A DNA stretch of 64,000 nt from Azospirillum rugosum (GTDB lineage: Bacteria > Pseudomonadota > Alphaproteobacteria > Azospirillales > Azospirillaceae), in NCBI RefSeq assembly GCF_017876155.1, contig NZ_JAGINP010000002.1, forward strand, positions 310,001 to 374,000. Reading direction: 5' to 3'. Positions 27,080-37,089 of the stretch are shown piece by piece; position 1 is the first letter of the stretch; each line of letters starts with the position of its first letter. The notes under the pieces are model-generated. The model made no database searches. It had not been told where the DNA came from and saw only the letters and a list, made by a program, of their open reading frames with translations. A program made the position numbers and the translations under genes.

Positions 27080-28348
27080 ATGGTGCGGAGCATTTGGGGG
27101 GTGCGGAGCGTAAGGGGTGCTTTCCTGGCCGCGACGATGCTGGCGGGGCTTTCCATCGCGGCGCCGGCCCAGGCGGCCGACAGCATCAAGGTGGGCGGCC
27201 TCGCCACGCTGGAGGGCGCCTTCACCGTGCTCGGCCAGGACGGGCTGCGCGGTCTGGAACTAGCGCTGAAGGAGGCGAACTACACTGCCGGCGGCAAGAA
27301 GATCGAGTTGGTCAAGGGCTCGTCCGACGCCACGCCGGACAGCGCCATCCGCGCCGCCCGCAAGCTGGTGGAGCAGGACAAGGTCGACATCCTGGTCGGA
27401 CCGCTGTCCGGCGACGAGGGCGTGGCGATGCGCGACTTCGCCAAGACGCACCCGAACGTGACCTTCATCAACGGTTCGTCGGCGGCCCAGGACACCACGC
27501 TGCGCAACCCCGCGCCCAACTTCTACCGCTTCAACACCGACGGCGTTCAGTGGGCGGCCGGCCTCGGCGACTACAGCGCCAAGACCAAGGGCTACAAGCG
27601 CGTCGTCACCGTGGCGGAGGACTACGGCTTTCCCTACAGCCAGGTGATGGGCTTCATGCTGGAGTTCTGCAAGGCCGGCGGCAAGGTCGCGGACAAGTTC
27701 TGGGTGCCCATCGGCAACAAGGACTTCTCCTCCATCATCGCGAAGATCCCGGACAACATCAACGCCATCTACGTGGCGCTGGGCGGCGCCGACGCCACCA
27801 ACTTCCTGACGCAGTACGAGCAGTCCGGCGGCGACAAGCCGATGATCGCCGGCTCCATCACCGTGGACCAGACCGTGCTGGGCGCCAAGGGCAAGCGGCG
27901 CAGCTACCTGATCGGCACGCCGTCGGCCGGTCCCATCGCCGACACCTGGGACGACGCCAAGTGGAAGCAGTTCGTCGCCGACTACAAGAAGGCCTTCCCG
28001 GACGGCCTGCCGTCGCCCTCGCTGTTCGCGCACGCCTACTACCTCGCCGGCAAGGCGATGGTCGCCGGGCTGAACGAGGTGAAGGGCGACCTCGGTGACG
28101 GGGAGAAGAAGTTCCAGGCGGCACTCGCAAAGCTGACGATGGACACGCCGACCGGCAAGGTCAGCCTGGACAAGAACCGGCAGGCCGTCGCCGACATCTT
28201 CCTGACCGAGGTGGTCGAAGGGCCGAACAACACGCTGATGAACAAGGTCGTGAAGGTCATCCCGCAGGTGAACCAGACCATGGGCATGGACGAGGCGGAG
28301 TTCCTGAAGCTCGGCCCCGCCAGCCGCGACAACCCGGAGTGCCGGTAG
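27080..28348 (+). CDS. ABC transporter substrate-binding protein (Liv type)
   Basis: A 422-aa periplasmic binding protein. The signal peptide is at about residues 1-33 (MVRSIWGVRSVRGAFLAATM...APAQAAD), followed by the type I periplasmic-binding fold (IKVGGLATLEGAFTVLGQDG, VDILVGPLSGDEGVAMRD). GGGAGGG precedes ATG 27080. It lies 17 bp behind livM. The ligand is unknown; related proteins near aromatic-acid genes bind aromatics rather than Leu/Ile/Val. Confidence 0.93.
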   Translation: MVRSIWGVRSVRGAFLAATMLAGLSIAAPAQAADSIKVGGLATLEGAFTVLGQDGLRGLELALKEANYTAGGKKIELVKGSSDATPDSAIRAARKLVEQDKVDILVGPLSGDEGVAMRDFAKTHPNVTFINGSSAAQDTTLRNPAPNFYRFNTDGVQWAAGLGDYSAKTKGYKRVVTVAEDYGFPYSQVMGFMLEFCKAGGKVADKFWVPIGNKDFSSIIAKIPDNINAIYVALGGADATNFLTQYEQSGGDKPMIAGSITVDQTVLGAKGKRRSYLIGTPSAGPIADTWDDAKWKQFVADYKKAFPDGLPSPSLFAHAYYLAGKAMVAGLNEVKGDLGDGEKKFQAALAKLTMDTPTGKVSLDKNRQAVADIFLTEVVEGPNNTLMNKVVKVIPQVNQTMGMDEAEFLKLGPASRDNPECR

Positions 28349-28355
28349 GCTGAAT

Positions 28356-28467
28356 CCCCTCTCCCCTCTGGGGAGAGGGTTAGAGTGAGGGGGTTGCGCT
28401 TTTGCCGGACGTACCAAGGCGGCGGGACCCCCTCACCCCGCCCCTCTCCCCAGAGGGGAGAGGGAGA
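28356..28467. repeat. GC-rich palindromic dispersed repeat, copy 4
   Basis: CCCCTCTCCCCTCTGGGGAG AGGGTTAG..., about 50 bp, and then CCCCTCTCCCCAGAGGGGAG AGGG. Two CTCCCC/GGGGAG hairpins flank a unique core. The purine-rich 3' end (GGGGAGAGGGAG) lies just before the livG start and may be its Shine-Dalgarno. Confidence 0.85.
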
Positions 28468-28479
28468 AAAAGGATCCCC

Positions 28480-29259
28480 ATGCAACGCGCCGAACGCCTG
28501 AAATCCGTCGCATCATCCAACGCGCTGGAACTGTCCGGGGTCAGCCGGGTGTTCGGCGCGCTGGTGGCGGTGGACAACGTGACCTTCTCCGTTACGGCGG
28601 GGGAGCGGCGGGCGATCCTCGGCTCCAACGGGGCGGGGAAGACGACGCTGTTCAACACCATCACCGGCGACTTCCCGCCGTCGAACGGCCGCATCCGCTT
28701 CTTCGGGGAGGACATCACCGAACTGCCCCCCTATGAGCGCATCCGGCGTGGCCTGCGGCGCACCTACCAGAACTCCCAGCTGTTCCGCGGGTTGCCGGTG
28801 CTGGACAACCTGTACCTCGCGGTGCGCGGGGTGGGGCGGCGGCGCATGAGCCTGCTGCGGCCGGGGGAGGACCATCCGGCGCGCATCGCCGCGCGGCAGC
28901 TTGCCCACGCCATCCACCTGGAGGAGGTCGCCGACCGCCCGGTGTCGGAGCTGTCGCACGGGCAGCAGCGGCAGCTGGAGATCGGCATGGCGCTGGCCGG
29001 CGCCCCCCGCTTCATCCTGTTCGACGAGCCCGCTGCCGGCCTCAGCCCCGCGGAGCGGCGCGAACTGGTGGACATCCTGAAGGCTCTGCCCAGCCACATC
29101 GGCTTCATCATCATCGAGCACGATTTGGCGGTCGCCTTGCAGGTCGCGGAGACGGTGACCGTCATGCACCAGGGCCGCGTCTTCAAGCACGGCCTGCCCG
29201 CGGACATCGAGACGGACCCCGAGGTGCAGAAGATCTACCTGGGAGGGCGGCATGGCTGA
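28480..29259 (+). CDS. livG: ABC transporter ATP-binding protein (LivG)
   Basis: A 259-aa ATPase: Walker [10 protein letters not shown], signature [15 protein letters not shown] (Ser-His instead of the common Ser-Gly), Walker [12 protein letters not shown] and the H-loop EHD. The long insert after Walker A ([20 protein letters not shown]) is typical of LivG. ATG 28480 is used because the preceding repeat supplies GGGAGAAAAAGGA. It overlaps the next ATPase gene by 8 bp. Confidence 0.93.
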   Translation: MQRAERLKSVASSNALELSGVSRVFGALVAVDNVTFSVTAGERRAILGSNGAGKTTLFNTITGDFPPSNGRIRFFGEDITELPPYERIRRGLRRTYQNSQLFRGLPVLDNLYLAVRGVGRRRMSLLRPGEDHPARIAARQLAHAIHLEEVADRPVSELSHGQQRQLEIGMALAGAPRFILFDEPAAGLSPAERRELVDILKALPSHIGFIIIEHDLAVALQVAETVTVMHQGRVFKHGLPADIETDPEVQKIYLGGRHG

Positions 29260-31423
29260 ACCGATCCTCCAGGTCTCCGACCTCCACGTCTACTACGGCC
29301 AGTCGCACGCCTTGCAGGGCGTGACGCTGCGGCTCGACGGCGGCGTGCTGGCGGTGGTCGGGCGCAACGGCATGGGCAAGACCACGCTGTGCAACGCCAT
29401 CATGGGCATGGTGCGGGCGCAGCGCGGGTCGGTGCGGGTGCTGGGGCAGGAGATCCTGGGCCTCGCCCCCAACGACGTGGTGGCGCACCGCGTCGGCTAT
29501 GTCCCGCAGGGCCGCCGCGTCTGGCCGTCGCTCAGCGTCGACGAGCATCTGCGGCTGGTCGCCGGCTCCAAGGGGCCATGGACGGTGGAGCGCGTCTACG
29601 AGGCCTTCCCCCGCCTGAAGGAGCGCCGCAACAACGGCGGCGGGCAGCTGTCGGGCGGTGAGCAGCAGATGCTCGCCATCGGCCGGGCGCTGCTGGCGAA
29701 CCCCCGCCTACTGATCATGGACGAGCCGACCGAGGGCCTTGCCCCCGTGATCGTGGAGCAGGTCGCCGCCATGCTGAAGCGGCTGGGCGGCGAGGCCGAG
29801 ATCAGCGTGCTGCTGGTCGAGCAGAATCTGGGCGTGGCGCTGGACGTGGCCTCCCGCGTCGCGGTGATGGTCAACGGCCGCATCGCGCGGGAGCTTCCCT
29901 CCGCCGAGCTGGCCCGCGATCCGGAGCTGCAACGCCGCCTGATCGGCGTCGGCAGCCACGGGCACGAGGACGAAGTTGCCACCGACGTCGCTCCCGCCGC
30001 GGAACCCGAACCGGAAGTGCGCGCCTACGTCGTCCGCCGCGCCGCCGCGGAGATCGCCGGCGTTCCGACCATCGACCTGCCGATGGAGGAGCCGGTCGTC
30101 AGCATCGCCCGCGCGCCGACCCGCTGGGGCTCCGGCAGCCGAACTGCTGCACGCCCAGCGCCCGAGCCCGTGACCGTCGCCGAAGACGCGGTTCCGCGCG
30201 AGATGGCGGTGTCCATTGCTCAAACCATCGGGCGCGCGGCCTACATCGCCGGCACCTTCGACACCAAGGCAAAGGAGCTGTTCTTCCTGAAGAACCGCAT
30301 CGAGAAGCTGGGGCTGAGCACCGTCACCGTGGACCTTTCCACCTCCGGCCGACCGAGCCCGGCCGACGTCGGCCCGCAGGAGGTCGCGCGGCACCATCCC
30401 AGGGGATCCGCGGCGGTCTTCACCGGCGACCGCGGGTCGTCCGTCGCGGCGATGGCGGAGGCGTTCGAGCGCTTCGTCCTGACCCGCCGCGACGTCGGCG
30501 GGCTGATTTCCGCCGGCGGCTCCGGGGCGACGTCACTCGCCACGCCGGCCATGCGGCGGCTTGCGGTGGGGGTGCCGAAGGTGATGGTCTCCACCGTCGC
30601 CAGCGGCGACGTGAAGGGCTATGTCGGGCCATCGGACCTCTGCATGATGCACTCCGTCACCGACGTGCAGGGCATCAACCGCATCTCCGAACAGGTGCTG
30701 TCCAATGCCGCCCACGCGCTGGCCGGCATGATCGCCCACCGCCCGCGCAGCGTGATGGCCGACAAGCCCGCCGTGGGCCTGACCATGTTCGGCGTGACCA
30801 CCCCCTGCGTCCAGATGGTCCAGCGGGCGCTGGAGGAGCGGTACGACTGCCTGGTCTTCCACGCCACGGGCACCGGCGGGCAGTCCATGGAAAAGCTGGT
30901 GGATTCGCGTCTGCTGGCCGGCGTCATCGACGTGACGACGACCGAGGTCGCCGACCACGTCATGGGCGGGGTGATGAGCGCGGGCGAGGGGAGGCTGGAC
31001 TCCATCATCCGCACGCGGGTGCCCTATGTCGGCTCCTGCGGAGCGCTGGACATGGTCAACTGGGGGCCGATCGACACGGTGCCCGCCCAGTACAAGGGCC
31101 GGAATCTCTACCGCCACAACCCGCAGGTGACGCTGATGCGCACCACGGCGGAGGAGAACGCCCGCATGGGCCGCTGGATCGGCGAGAAGCTGAACCGCAT
31201 GGACGGCCCCGTCCGCTTCCTGATCCCGGAGGGCGGCGTGTCGCTGATCGACGCGCCGGGCAAGCCCTTCCACGACCCTGCCGCCGATGCGGCGCTTTTC
31301 CGCGCGCTGGAGGAAACGGTGCGGCCCGGCCCGAACCGCAAGCTGATCCGGCTGCCCATGAACATCAACGACCCGGCGTTCGCAGAGGCCCTGGTGAAGG
31401 CCTTCGGGGAGGTGATGGGATGA
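29252..31423 (+). CDS. LivF-type ABC ATPase fused to Tm-1-like (UPF0261) ATP-binding domain
   Basis: A 723-aa fusion. Residues 1-about 235 are a complete LivF ATPase: Walker [10 protein letters not shown], signature LSGGEQQML, Walker [13 protein letters not shown]-loop VEQN. A low-complexity Pro/Ala linker (about 245-325) follows. From about residue 330 ([20 protein letters not shown]) to the end is a Tm-1-like/UPF0261 domain ([38 protein letters not shown]). UPF0261 proteins usually pair with a PEP-hydrolase-like TIM barrel, and exactly such a gene follows. LivF alone would be about 235 aa. The fusion ties transport energy to a soluble enzyme of unknown reaction. Confidence 0.92.
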   Translation: MAEPILQVSDLHVYYGQSHALQGVTLRLDGGVLAVVGRNGMGKTTLCNAIMGMVRAQRGSVRVLGQEILGLAPNDVVAHRVGYVPQGRRVWPSLSVDEHLRLVAGSKGPWTVERVYEAFPRLKERRNNGGGQLSGGEQQMLAIGRALLANPRLLIMDEPTEGLAPVIVEQVAAMLKRLGGEAEISVLLVEQNLGVALDVASRVAVMVNGRIARELPSAELARDPELQRRLIGVGSHGHEDEVATDVAPAAEPEPEVRAYVVRRAAAEIAGVPTIDLPMEEPVVSIARAPTRWGSGSRTAARPAPEPVTVAEDAVPREMAVSIAQTIGRAAYIAGTFDTKAKELFFLKNRIEKLGLSTVTVDLSTSGRPSPADVGPQEVARHHPRGSAAVFTGDRGSSVAAMAEAFERFVLTRRDVGGLISAGGSGATSLATPAMRRLAVGVPKVMVSTVASGDVKGYVGPSDLCMMHSVTDVQGINRISEQVLSNAAHALAGMIAHRPRSVMADKPAVGLTMFGVTTPCVQMVQRALEERYDCLVFHATGTGGQSMEKLVDSRLLAGVIDVTTTEVADHVMGGVMSAGEGRLDSIIRTRVPYVGSCGALDMVNWGPIDTVPAQYKGRNLYRHNPQVTLMRTTAEENARMGRWIGEKLNRMDGPVRFLIPEGGVSLIDAPGKPFHDPAADAALFRALEETVRPGPNRKLIRLPMNINDPAFAEALVKAFGEVMG

Positions 31424-31445
31424 CCTGGGAGAGCGCCAAGCGTTG

Positions 31446-31550
31446 GGCCCCCACCCAACCCTCCCCCACTTCGCGGGGGAGGGCTTTCAGGGACGTGCGG
31501 CGGAGTTCCCTCCCCCGTCGAAGATGGGGGAGGGTTAGGGAGGGGGCCCA
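31446..31550. repeat. GC-rich palindromic dispersed repeat, copy 5
   Basis: GGGCCCCCACCCAACCCTCC CC...TTCGCGGGGGAGGG, then TTCCCTCCCCCGTCGAAGAT GGGGGAGGGTTAGGGAGGGGGCC. The outer ends GTTGGGCCCCCACCC and GGGAGGGGGCCCAGC are imperfect inverted repeats and match the ends of copy 9. Confidence 0.85.
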
Positions 31551-31586
31551 GCGCGTGCACTCCACCATCCACGAGAAGGCGACCCG

Positions 31587-32429
31587 ATGCCCCGCATAGC
31601 CCGCCAGACCATCCTTGATACGTTCCGCGCCAAGATCGCGCGGGGGGAGCCCATCGTCGGCGGCGGGGCCGGAACCGGCCTGTCCGCCAAGTGCGAGGAG
31701 GCTGGGGGGATCGACCTGATCGTCATCTACAACTCCGGCCGCTACCGGATGGCCGGGCGCGGGTCGCTCGCCGGGCTGCTCGCCTACGGCAACGCCAACG
31801 AGATCGTCGTGGAGATGGCGCGGGAGGTGCTGCCGGTCGTCAAGCACACGCCCGTGCTGGCCGGCGTCAATGGCACCGACCCCTTCATGATCCGCGGCCA
31901 TTTCCTGCGGAGGCTCGCCGACCTGGGCTTCTCCGGCGTGCAGAACTTCCCGACCGTGGGGCTGATCGACGGCACCTTCCGGGCGAACCTGGAGGAGACC
32001 GGCATGGGCTATGGGCTGGAGGTGGACATGATTCGCGCCGCCCATGAACTGGACCTGCTGACCACCCCCTACGTCTTCTCCGGAGGGGAGGCGGAGGCGA
32101 TGGCGGGCGCGGGGGCGGACATCGTCGTCTGCCACATGGGCCTGACCACCGGCGGCAGCATCGGGGCGGAGACGGCGAAGACGCTGGACCAGTGCGCCGA
32201 GGATATCAACGCTTGGATTGCCGCCGCCAAGCGCGTGCGCAAGGACGTCATCGCGCTGTGCCACGGCGGCCCCATCAGCATGCCCGAGGACGCCGCCTTC
32301 ATCCTGGACCGCTGCCCGGACTGCGACGGCTTCTACGGAGCGTCCAGCATGGAACGTCTGCCGGTCGAGACGGCGCTGACCGAACAGACGCGGGCCTTCA
32401 CGGCCATGAAGCGCAAGGCACGAGAGTAA
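31587..32429 (+). CDS. Phosphoenolpyruvate hydrolase-like TIM-barrel protein
   Basis: A 280-aa TIM-barrel protein of the PEP_hydrolase (PF09370-like) family: [40 protein letters not shown] and [14 protein letters not shown] are typical. In other genomes it is adjacent to, or fused with, UPF0261/Tm-1-like domains, and here it directly follows such a domain. The reaction has not been established for most members. It lies between a palindromic repeat and the flotillin gene. Confidence 0.88.
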   Translation: MPRIARQTILDTFRAKIARGEPIVGGGAGTGLSAKCEEAGGIDLIVIYNSGRYRMAGRGSLAGLLAYGNANEIVVEMAREVLPVVKHTPVLAGVNGTDPFMIRGHFLRRLADLGFSGVQNFPTVGLIDGTFRANLEETGMGYGLEVDMIRAAHELDLLTTPYVFSGGEAEAMAGAGADIVVCHMGLTTGGSIGAETAKTLDQCAEDINAWIAAAKRVRKDVIALCHGGPISMPEDAAFILDRCPDCDGFYGASSMERLPVETALTEQTRAFTAMKRKARE

Positions 32430-32457
32430 CAGGCCAAAGTAAAAAGGGAGGACCCCC

Positions 32458-34146
32458 ATGTCCGGAGAAACGATCGGCGCGTTGATCGCCTGGTTGGTCG
32501 TCATCGCCATCGTCGTGGCGGTCGTGGCCTACTTCCTCTACTTCTTCTACCGACGATCCACGAAGGAGGTCAGCTTCGTGCGCACCGGCCTCGGCGGGCA
32601 GCGGGTGGTGGTCAACGGCGGGGCCGTCGTGCTGCCAATCATCCACGACCTGACGTTGGTCAACATGTCCACCCTGCGGCTGGAGGTGCGCCGCGCGCGG
32701 GAGCAGGCGCTGATCACCCGCGACCGCATGCGCGTGGACGTCATCGCGGAGTTCTACGTCCGCGTCGCCCCGACGCCGGAGGCCATCTCCATCGCCGCCC
32801 AGACGCTGGGCTCCCGCACCATGAAGGCGGAAGGGCTGAAGGAACTGGTGGAAGGCCGCTTCGTCGACGCGCTGCGCGCCGTCGCCGCCGAGATGAGCAT
32901 GGAGGAGATGCACGTCAAACGCGGCGACTACGTGAAGCGCGTCCGCGCGTCCGTCGCCGAGGGGCTGGCGCTGAACGGGTTGGAGCTGGAAAGCGTGTCG
33001 CTGACCAGCCTCGACCAGACGCCGATGGAATACTTCAACCCCTCCAACGCCTTCGACGCGGAGGGCCTGACCCGCCTGACGCAGGAGATCGAGCAGCGCA
33101 AGAAGGTGCGAAACGACATCGAGCAGGACACGGCCATCCAGATCCGCAACAAGAACCTGGAGGCCGAGAAGCTGATGCTGGACATCGAGCGGGAGTCCGA
33201 ATACGCCCGCCTGTCGCAGGAACGCGAGCTGGAAATCCGCCGCGCCATGCAGCGCGCCGAACTCGCCCGCGAACGGGCCGAGCAGGACCGCAGCGCCGAG
33301 GAGGCCCAGCTGACCGCCCGCGAGCAGGTGGAGCGCATCCGCATCCAGACCGAACGCCGCCTGGAGGAGGAACGCATCCAGCGCGAACGCGAGGTGCAGC
33401 GGCTGGAGGTGGACCGCCGCAAGTCGCTGGAATTGGCGGAGCAGGAGCGGCAGATCGCCGTCGCCGAACAGTCCCGCGCCCAGTCGGAAGCTCTGGCCCG
33501 CGCCGAGGAGGCCCGCGCGCTGGCCGTTGCCGCCGAGGAGAAGGTCTTCTCCGCCCGCGAGATCGAGCAGGCGGAGCGGCGCAAGCAGATCGAGCTGATT
33601 GCGGCGGTGCAGGAGGCCCAGCGCGACGCCGTCCGCCTGCGAACGGAGGCCGAGGCCGAACGGCTGGCCGCCATGGACCGCGCCGAATCCTGGCGCATCG
33701 CCGCGGAGGCGGAAGCGGAGGCCGACAAGATCCGCGCGCTGGCCGCCCGCCTGCGCTACGAGATCGAGGCTGAGGGCGCGCGCCAGATGAACGAGGCGCA
33801 GAACGTGCTGACGCCGGACAGCCGCAGCTCCGCCATGCGGCTGAAGCTGATCGACAAGCTGGAGGCCATCATCCGCGAGAGCGTGCGCCCCATGGAGCGG
33901 ATCGAGGGCATCAAGATCCTGCATGTGGACGGGCTGGGCATGAACGGGCACCATGCCAACGGCGACGGCAACGGTGCGGGGATCGCGGACTCCGTGGTCA
34001 ACTCCGCGCTGCGCTACCGCGCCCAGGCGCCGCTGGTCGACCAGCTGCTGCGGGAGATCGGCATCGAGGGCGTGGACATCAACAAGCTCGCCGGCGGCCT
34101 CAACCACCGCGCGCTGGCCGAGCCGGAAGATGGAACGAAGCATTGA
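32458..34146 (+). CDS. Flotillin-like SPFH protein
   Basis: A 562-aa membrane-anchored scaffold protein. An N-terminal transmembrane helix at about residues 8-30 (IAWLVVIAIVVAVVAYFLYF) is followed by an SPFH/band-7 domain (VRTGLGGQRVVVNGGAVVLP; RDRMRVDVIAEFYVRVAPTP) and a very long Glu/Arg/Ala-rich coiled coil (about 205-450). Flotillins organise membrane microdomains and form oligomeric cages. GGGAGGACC precedes the ATG. Its place between a TIM-barrel enzyme and SRPBCC proteins is unusual and no NfeD partner gene is seen. Confidence 0.92.
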   Translation: MSGETIGALIAWLVVIAIVVAVVAYFLYFFYRRSTKEVSFVRTGLGGQRVVVNGGAVVLPIIHDLTLVNMSTLRLEVRRAREQALITRDRMRVDVIAEFYVRVAPTPEAISIAAQTLGSRTMKAEGLKELVEGRFVDALRAVAAEMSMEEMHVKRGDYVKRVRASVAEGLALNGLELESVSLTSLDQTPMEYFNPSNAFDAEGLTRLTQEIEQRKKVRNDIEQDTAIQIRNKNLEAEKLMLDIERESEYARLSQERELEIRRAMQRAELARERAEQDRSAEEAQLTAREQVERIRIQTERRLEEERIQREREVQRLEVDRRKSLELAEQERQIAVAEQSRAQSEALARAEEARALAVAAEEKVFSAREIEQAERRKQIELIAAVQEAQRDAVRLRTEAEAERLAAMDRAESWRIAAEAEAEADKIRALAARLRYEIEAEGARQMNEAQNVLTPDSRSSAMRLKLIDKLEAIIRESVRPMERIEGIKILHVDGLGMNGHHANGDGNGAGIADSVVNSALRYRAQAPLVDQLLREIGIEGVDINKLAGGLNHRALAEPEDGTKH

Positions 34147-34165
34147 TCGGCAAGGGGAGGCCCAC

Positions 34166-34606
34166 ATGGTGAAGGTCTACACATCCACCGTCATCGACGC
34201 CCCGGCGGAGCGGGTCTGGGCGATCGTCCGCGACTTCAACGGGCTGCCGGACTGGACGCCCTTCTGCGCCGAGAGCCGCATCGAAGGGGGCGAGCCGGCC
34301 GACCGGATCGGCTGCGTCCGGAACTTCCGCCTGAAGGACGGCGCCGTGCTCCGCGAAAAGCTGCTGATGCTGTCCGACTACGACTACCAGTGCAGCTATT
34401 CGATCCTGGAAAGTCCTCTGGGCGTCACCGACTACCTCGCGACGCTGAAGCTGTCGCCGGTCACCGACGGCGACCGCTGCTTCGCCGAATGGTCGGCGGA
34501 GTTCAACTGCGCCGCCGGGCGGGAAGGGGAACTGACGCAGCTGATCGGGCAGGGCGTCTTCCAGGGGGCCTTCGACACCCTGAAGGAGAAGGCGAGGCGC
34601 GCCTGA
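34166..34606 (+). CDS. SRPBCC family protein (polyketide cyclase/dehydrase type)
   Basis: A 146-aa START-fold protein (YTSTVIDAPAERVWAIVRDF, LMLSDYDYQCSYSILESPLG). AAGGGGAGG precedes the ATG. It is a close paralogue of the N-terminal part of the next gene (both have TVIDAP-VW-I-RDFN, VR-FRL-GAVLRE-LL-LSD), so the two arose by tandem duplication. The ligand and function are unknown. Confidence 0.9.
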   Translation: MVKVYTSTVIDAPAERVWAIVRDFNGLPDWTPFCAESRIEGGEPADRIGCVRNFRLKDGAVLREKLLMLSDYDYQCSYSILESPLGVTDYLATLKLSPVTDGDRCFAEWSAEFNCAAGREGELTQLIGQGVFQGAFDTLKEKARRA

Positions 34607-34607
34607 C

Positions 34608-36107
34608 ATGCCGCGCGTCGTCCGCTCCACGGTCATCGACGCGCCGGTCGCGGAGGTCTGGCGGATCCTCCGCGACTTCAACAGCCACCGCGACTGGCAC
34701 CCGGCCGTCGCCGACAGCGTGATCGAGGACGGGCAGGCGCCGGACTCGGTCGGCGCGGTGCGGCGCTTCCGCCTGACCGGCGGCGCGGTGCTGCGCGAGC
34801 AGCTGCTCAGTCTGTCCGACCGCGACTTCACGCTGTCCTACTGCATCCTCGACGCCCCGCTGCCGCTGTTCGGCTACGTCGCGCACATCCGGCTGAAGCC
34901 GGTGACCGATGGGAACCGGACCTTCTGGACCTGGACGAGCGACTTCGATTGCCCGCCGGAGCGCGAGGCGGAGATGGTCCGGCTGGTGGCCGAGGGGGTG
35001 TATGAGGCGGGGTTTGCGGGGATGGCAAAGGCACTGCGCCGCGGACGCGGCCCCCTCCCTAACCCTCCCCCGCTGCGCGGTGGAGGGGACGGCGGCACCC
35101 TCTCCCGCAACGCGGGGGAGGGCTGGGGAGGGGGCATGTGCGACGCCATCGTCGCGCGCGCCTACGGCCCGCCGGATGTCCTGCAATGGACCCGCGTCGC
35201 GGTCCCGCCGCCCGGCCCCGGCGAGGTGACGGTGCGCCACACGGCCATTGGCGTGAACTTCATCGACGTCTACTGCCGCACCGGGTACTTCCGCCTGCTC
35301 CAGCCGCCGGGCGTGCCGGGCATGGAAGGCGTCGGCGTCATCGACTCCATTGGCCCCGGCGTCACCGGCCTGTCGCCGGGCGACCGCGTCGGCTACGCCT
35401 GCGCGCCGGTCGGCGCCTATGCGGAGCGGCGCACGATGCCGGCGGAGTTGCTGGTGTCGCTCCCCGACGACATCGACGACGAAACCGCCGCGGCCACCCT
35501 GCTGAAGGGCATGACGGCGGAATTCCTGCTGCACCGCGTTCACCCGCTGGCCGCGGGGGAGACCGCCGTGGTGCACGCGGCGGCCGGCGGGGTCGGGGTG
35601 CTGCTGTGCCAGTGGGCGGGCGCGCTCGGTGCCACGGTGATCGGCGTCGTCGGGTCGGAGGCGAAGGCGCGCATCGCCCGCGCCCAGGGCTGCGCGCACG
35701 TCGTGCTGACGACCGACGACGTGCCGGGACGCGTCCTGGAACTGACCGGCGGGCGCGGCGCCGACGTGGTCTACGACGCGGTGGGGCGCGACAGCCTCGC
35801 CCGCGATCTCGCCATGCTGGCACCCTGCGGGCACATCGTCAGCTACGGGCAGGCGGGCGGCCATCTGGAGCCGCTGGACGTGGCGTCGCTGGCCGAACGC
35901 TCGGCGCGGCTGTCGCGGCCCAACTTCGGGCACTACGCCGGCACACCGGCGCAGGTGCGGCTGTCGTCGCAACGCCTGTTCGACGCGCTGCGCCGGGGGC
36001 TGGTCCGGCCCTTCGTCGGTGCGCGCTTCCCACTGCGCGAGGCCGCGCAGGCGCATCGGCGGCTGGAGGACCGGGCCAGCGTCGGGGCCACCATTTTGTT
36101 TCCTTAG
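34608..36107 (+). CDS. SRPBCC protein fused by a repeat to a zinc-type quinone oxidoreductase
   Basis: One 499-aa frame joins two proteins. Residues 1-about 146 are an SRPBCC domain paralogous to the previous gene. Residues about 148-176 ([16 protein letters not shown]..., NAGEGWGGG) are the translated palindromic repeat at 35050-35136. Residues 177-499 are a medium-chain quinone oxidoreductase: GVNFIDVYCRTGYF, GMEGVGVIDSIGPGVTGL, NAD(P)-binding HAAAGGVGVLLCQWA, and C-terminal ASVGATILFP. The repeat seems to have removed the SRPBCC stop. ATG 35136 right after the repeat's GGGGAGGGGGC could also start the oxidoreductase separately (323 aa). Confidence 0.85.
   Translation: MPRVVRSTVIDAPVAEVWRILRDFNSHRDWHPAVADSVIEDGQAPDSVGAVRRFRLTGGAVLREQLLSLSDRDFTLSYCILDAPLPLFGYVAHIRLKPVTDGNRTFWTWTSDFDCPPEREAEMVRLVAEGVYEAGFAGMAKALRRGRGPLPNPPPLRGGGDGGTLSRNAGEGWGGGMCDAIVARAYGPPDVLQWTRVAVPPPGPGEVTVRHTAIGVNFIDVYCRTGYFRLLQPPGVPGMEGVGVIDSIGPGVTGLSPGDRVGYACAPVGAYAERRTMPAELLVSLPDDIDDETAAATLLKGMTAEFLLHRVHPLAAGETAVVHAAAGGVGVLLCQWAGALGATVIGVVGSEAKARIARAQGCAHVVLTTDDVPGRVLELTGGRGADVVYDAVGRDSLARDLAMLAPCGHIVSYGQAGGHLEPLDVASLAERSARLSRPNFGHYAGTPAQVRLSSQRLFDALRRGLVRPFVGARFPLREAAQAHRRLEDRASVGATILFP
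35050..35136. repeat. GC-rich palindromic dispersed repeat, copy 6 (inside an ORF)
   Basis: CCCCCTCCCTAACCCTCCCC CGCTGCGCGGTGGAGGGG is followed by CTCTCCCGCAACGCGGGGGA GGGCTGGGGAGGGGG. It is in frame with no stop codon, so it is translated as a Pro/Gly-rich linker between two domains. Its 3' purine run lies 1-2 nt before the internal ATG at 35136. Confidence 0.88.
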
Positions 36108-36189
36108 ATTTGGCCTGGTTCCCTGAAGAACTCCTGTGGGCTAACGTTTCGTGGCATCCCATATCACAGCCCCGAGAAGGAGAGTGACC

Positions 36190-37044
36190 ATGGCGATTCC
36201 CACGACGGCGATTCCCACCACGACGCTGCCCTCGGGGCGACCCGTCCCGGTGCTGGGGCAGGGCACCTGGTACATGGGGGAGGACGGCCGCGACCATGCG
36301 CGGGAGGTGGACGCGCTGAAGCTCGGCCTCGACCTCGGCATGACGCTGATCGACACGGCGGAGATGTACGCCGACGGCGGCGCGGAGGAGGTGGTCGCGG
36401 ACGCGATGGCCGGCCGCCGCGACGAGGTCTTCCTGGTCAGCAAGGTGCTGCCGCAGAACGCCAGCCGGCGCGGCACCATCGCCGCCTGCGAGCGCAGCCT
36501 GAAGCGCCTGCGCACCGACCGCATCGACCTCTACCTGCTGCACTGGCGCGGCAGCCCGGACTTCGCGGAGACGGTGGACGCCTTCGAGGCGCTGATGCGC
36601 GACGGCAAGATCGGCCAGTGGGGCGTCAGCAACCTCGACCTCGCGGACATGGAGGAGCTGGTGGACGTGACCGGCGGGGCCGGCGTGCAGGCCAACCAGC
36701 TGCTCTACAACCTGACGCGCCGGGGCATCGAGTATGACCTGAAGCCCTGGCTGCGCGAGCGCGGCATCCCGATCATGGCCTATTCGCCGATCGAGCAGGG
36801 ACGCATGCTCCGCCACGCCGAACTGCGCCGGGTGGCGGAACGCCACGACGCGACCCCGGCCCAGGTGGCGCTCGCCTGGCTGCTGCGGCAGCACGGGGTG
36901 ATTCCGATCCCCAAGGCGTCCTCCGCCCAGCATGTCCGCGAAAACCGCGCGGCGCTGGACCTGACGCTGACCGCGGAGGACCTGGCGGACCTGGACCGTG
37001 CCTTCCCGCCCCCACGCGGCCCGCGCCCGCTGGAGATGCTGTAG
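36190..37044 (+). CDS. Aldo/keto reductase
   Basis: A 284-aa NADPH-dependent AKR of the type found with 2,5-diketogluconate reductase-like proteins. The catalytic tetrad is visible: Asp and Tyr in [15 protein letters not shown], Lys in [10 protein letters not shown], His in YLLHWRG. The cofactor segment [19 protein letters not shown] is near the C-terminus. AAGGAGAG precedes ATG 36190. It follows the oxidoreductase in the same direction after 82 bp. Confidence 0.93.
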   Translation: MAIPTTAIPTTTLPSGRPVPVLGQGTWYMGEDGRDHAREVDALKLGLDLGMTLIDTAEMYADGGAEEVVADAMAGRRDEVFLVSKVLPQNASRRGTIAACERSLKRLRTDRIDLYLLHWRGSPDFAETVDAFEALMRDGKIGQWGVSNLDLADMEELVDVTGGAGVQANQLLYNLTRRGIEYDLKPWLRERGIPIMAYSPIEQGRMLRHAELRRVAERHDATPAQVALAWLLRQHGVIPIPKASSAQHVRENRAALDLTLTAEDLADLDRAFPPPRGPRPLEML

Positions 37045-37048
37045 GAAG

Positions 37049-37083
37049 CCCCCCCCTCTCCCAGCGGGGCTGGGCGAGGGGGT
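37049..37083. repeat. Short GC-rich palindromic repeat, copy 7
   Basis: CCCCCCCCTCTCCCAGCGGG GCTGGGCGAGGGGG is a minimal version of the repeat family. The purine end lies 6 nt before the ATG of a tiny membrane ORF. Confidence 0.6.
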
Positions 37084-37089
37084 ATTCCC

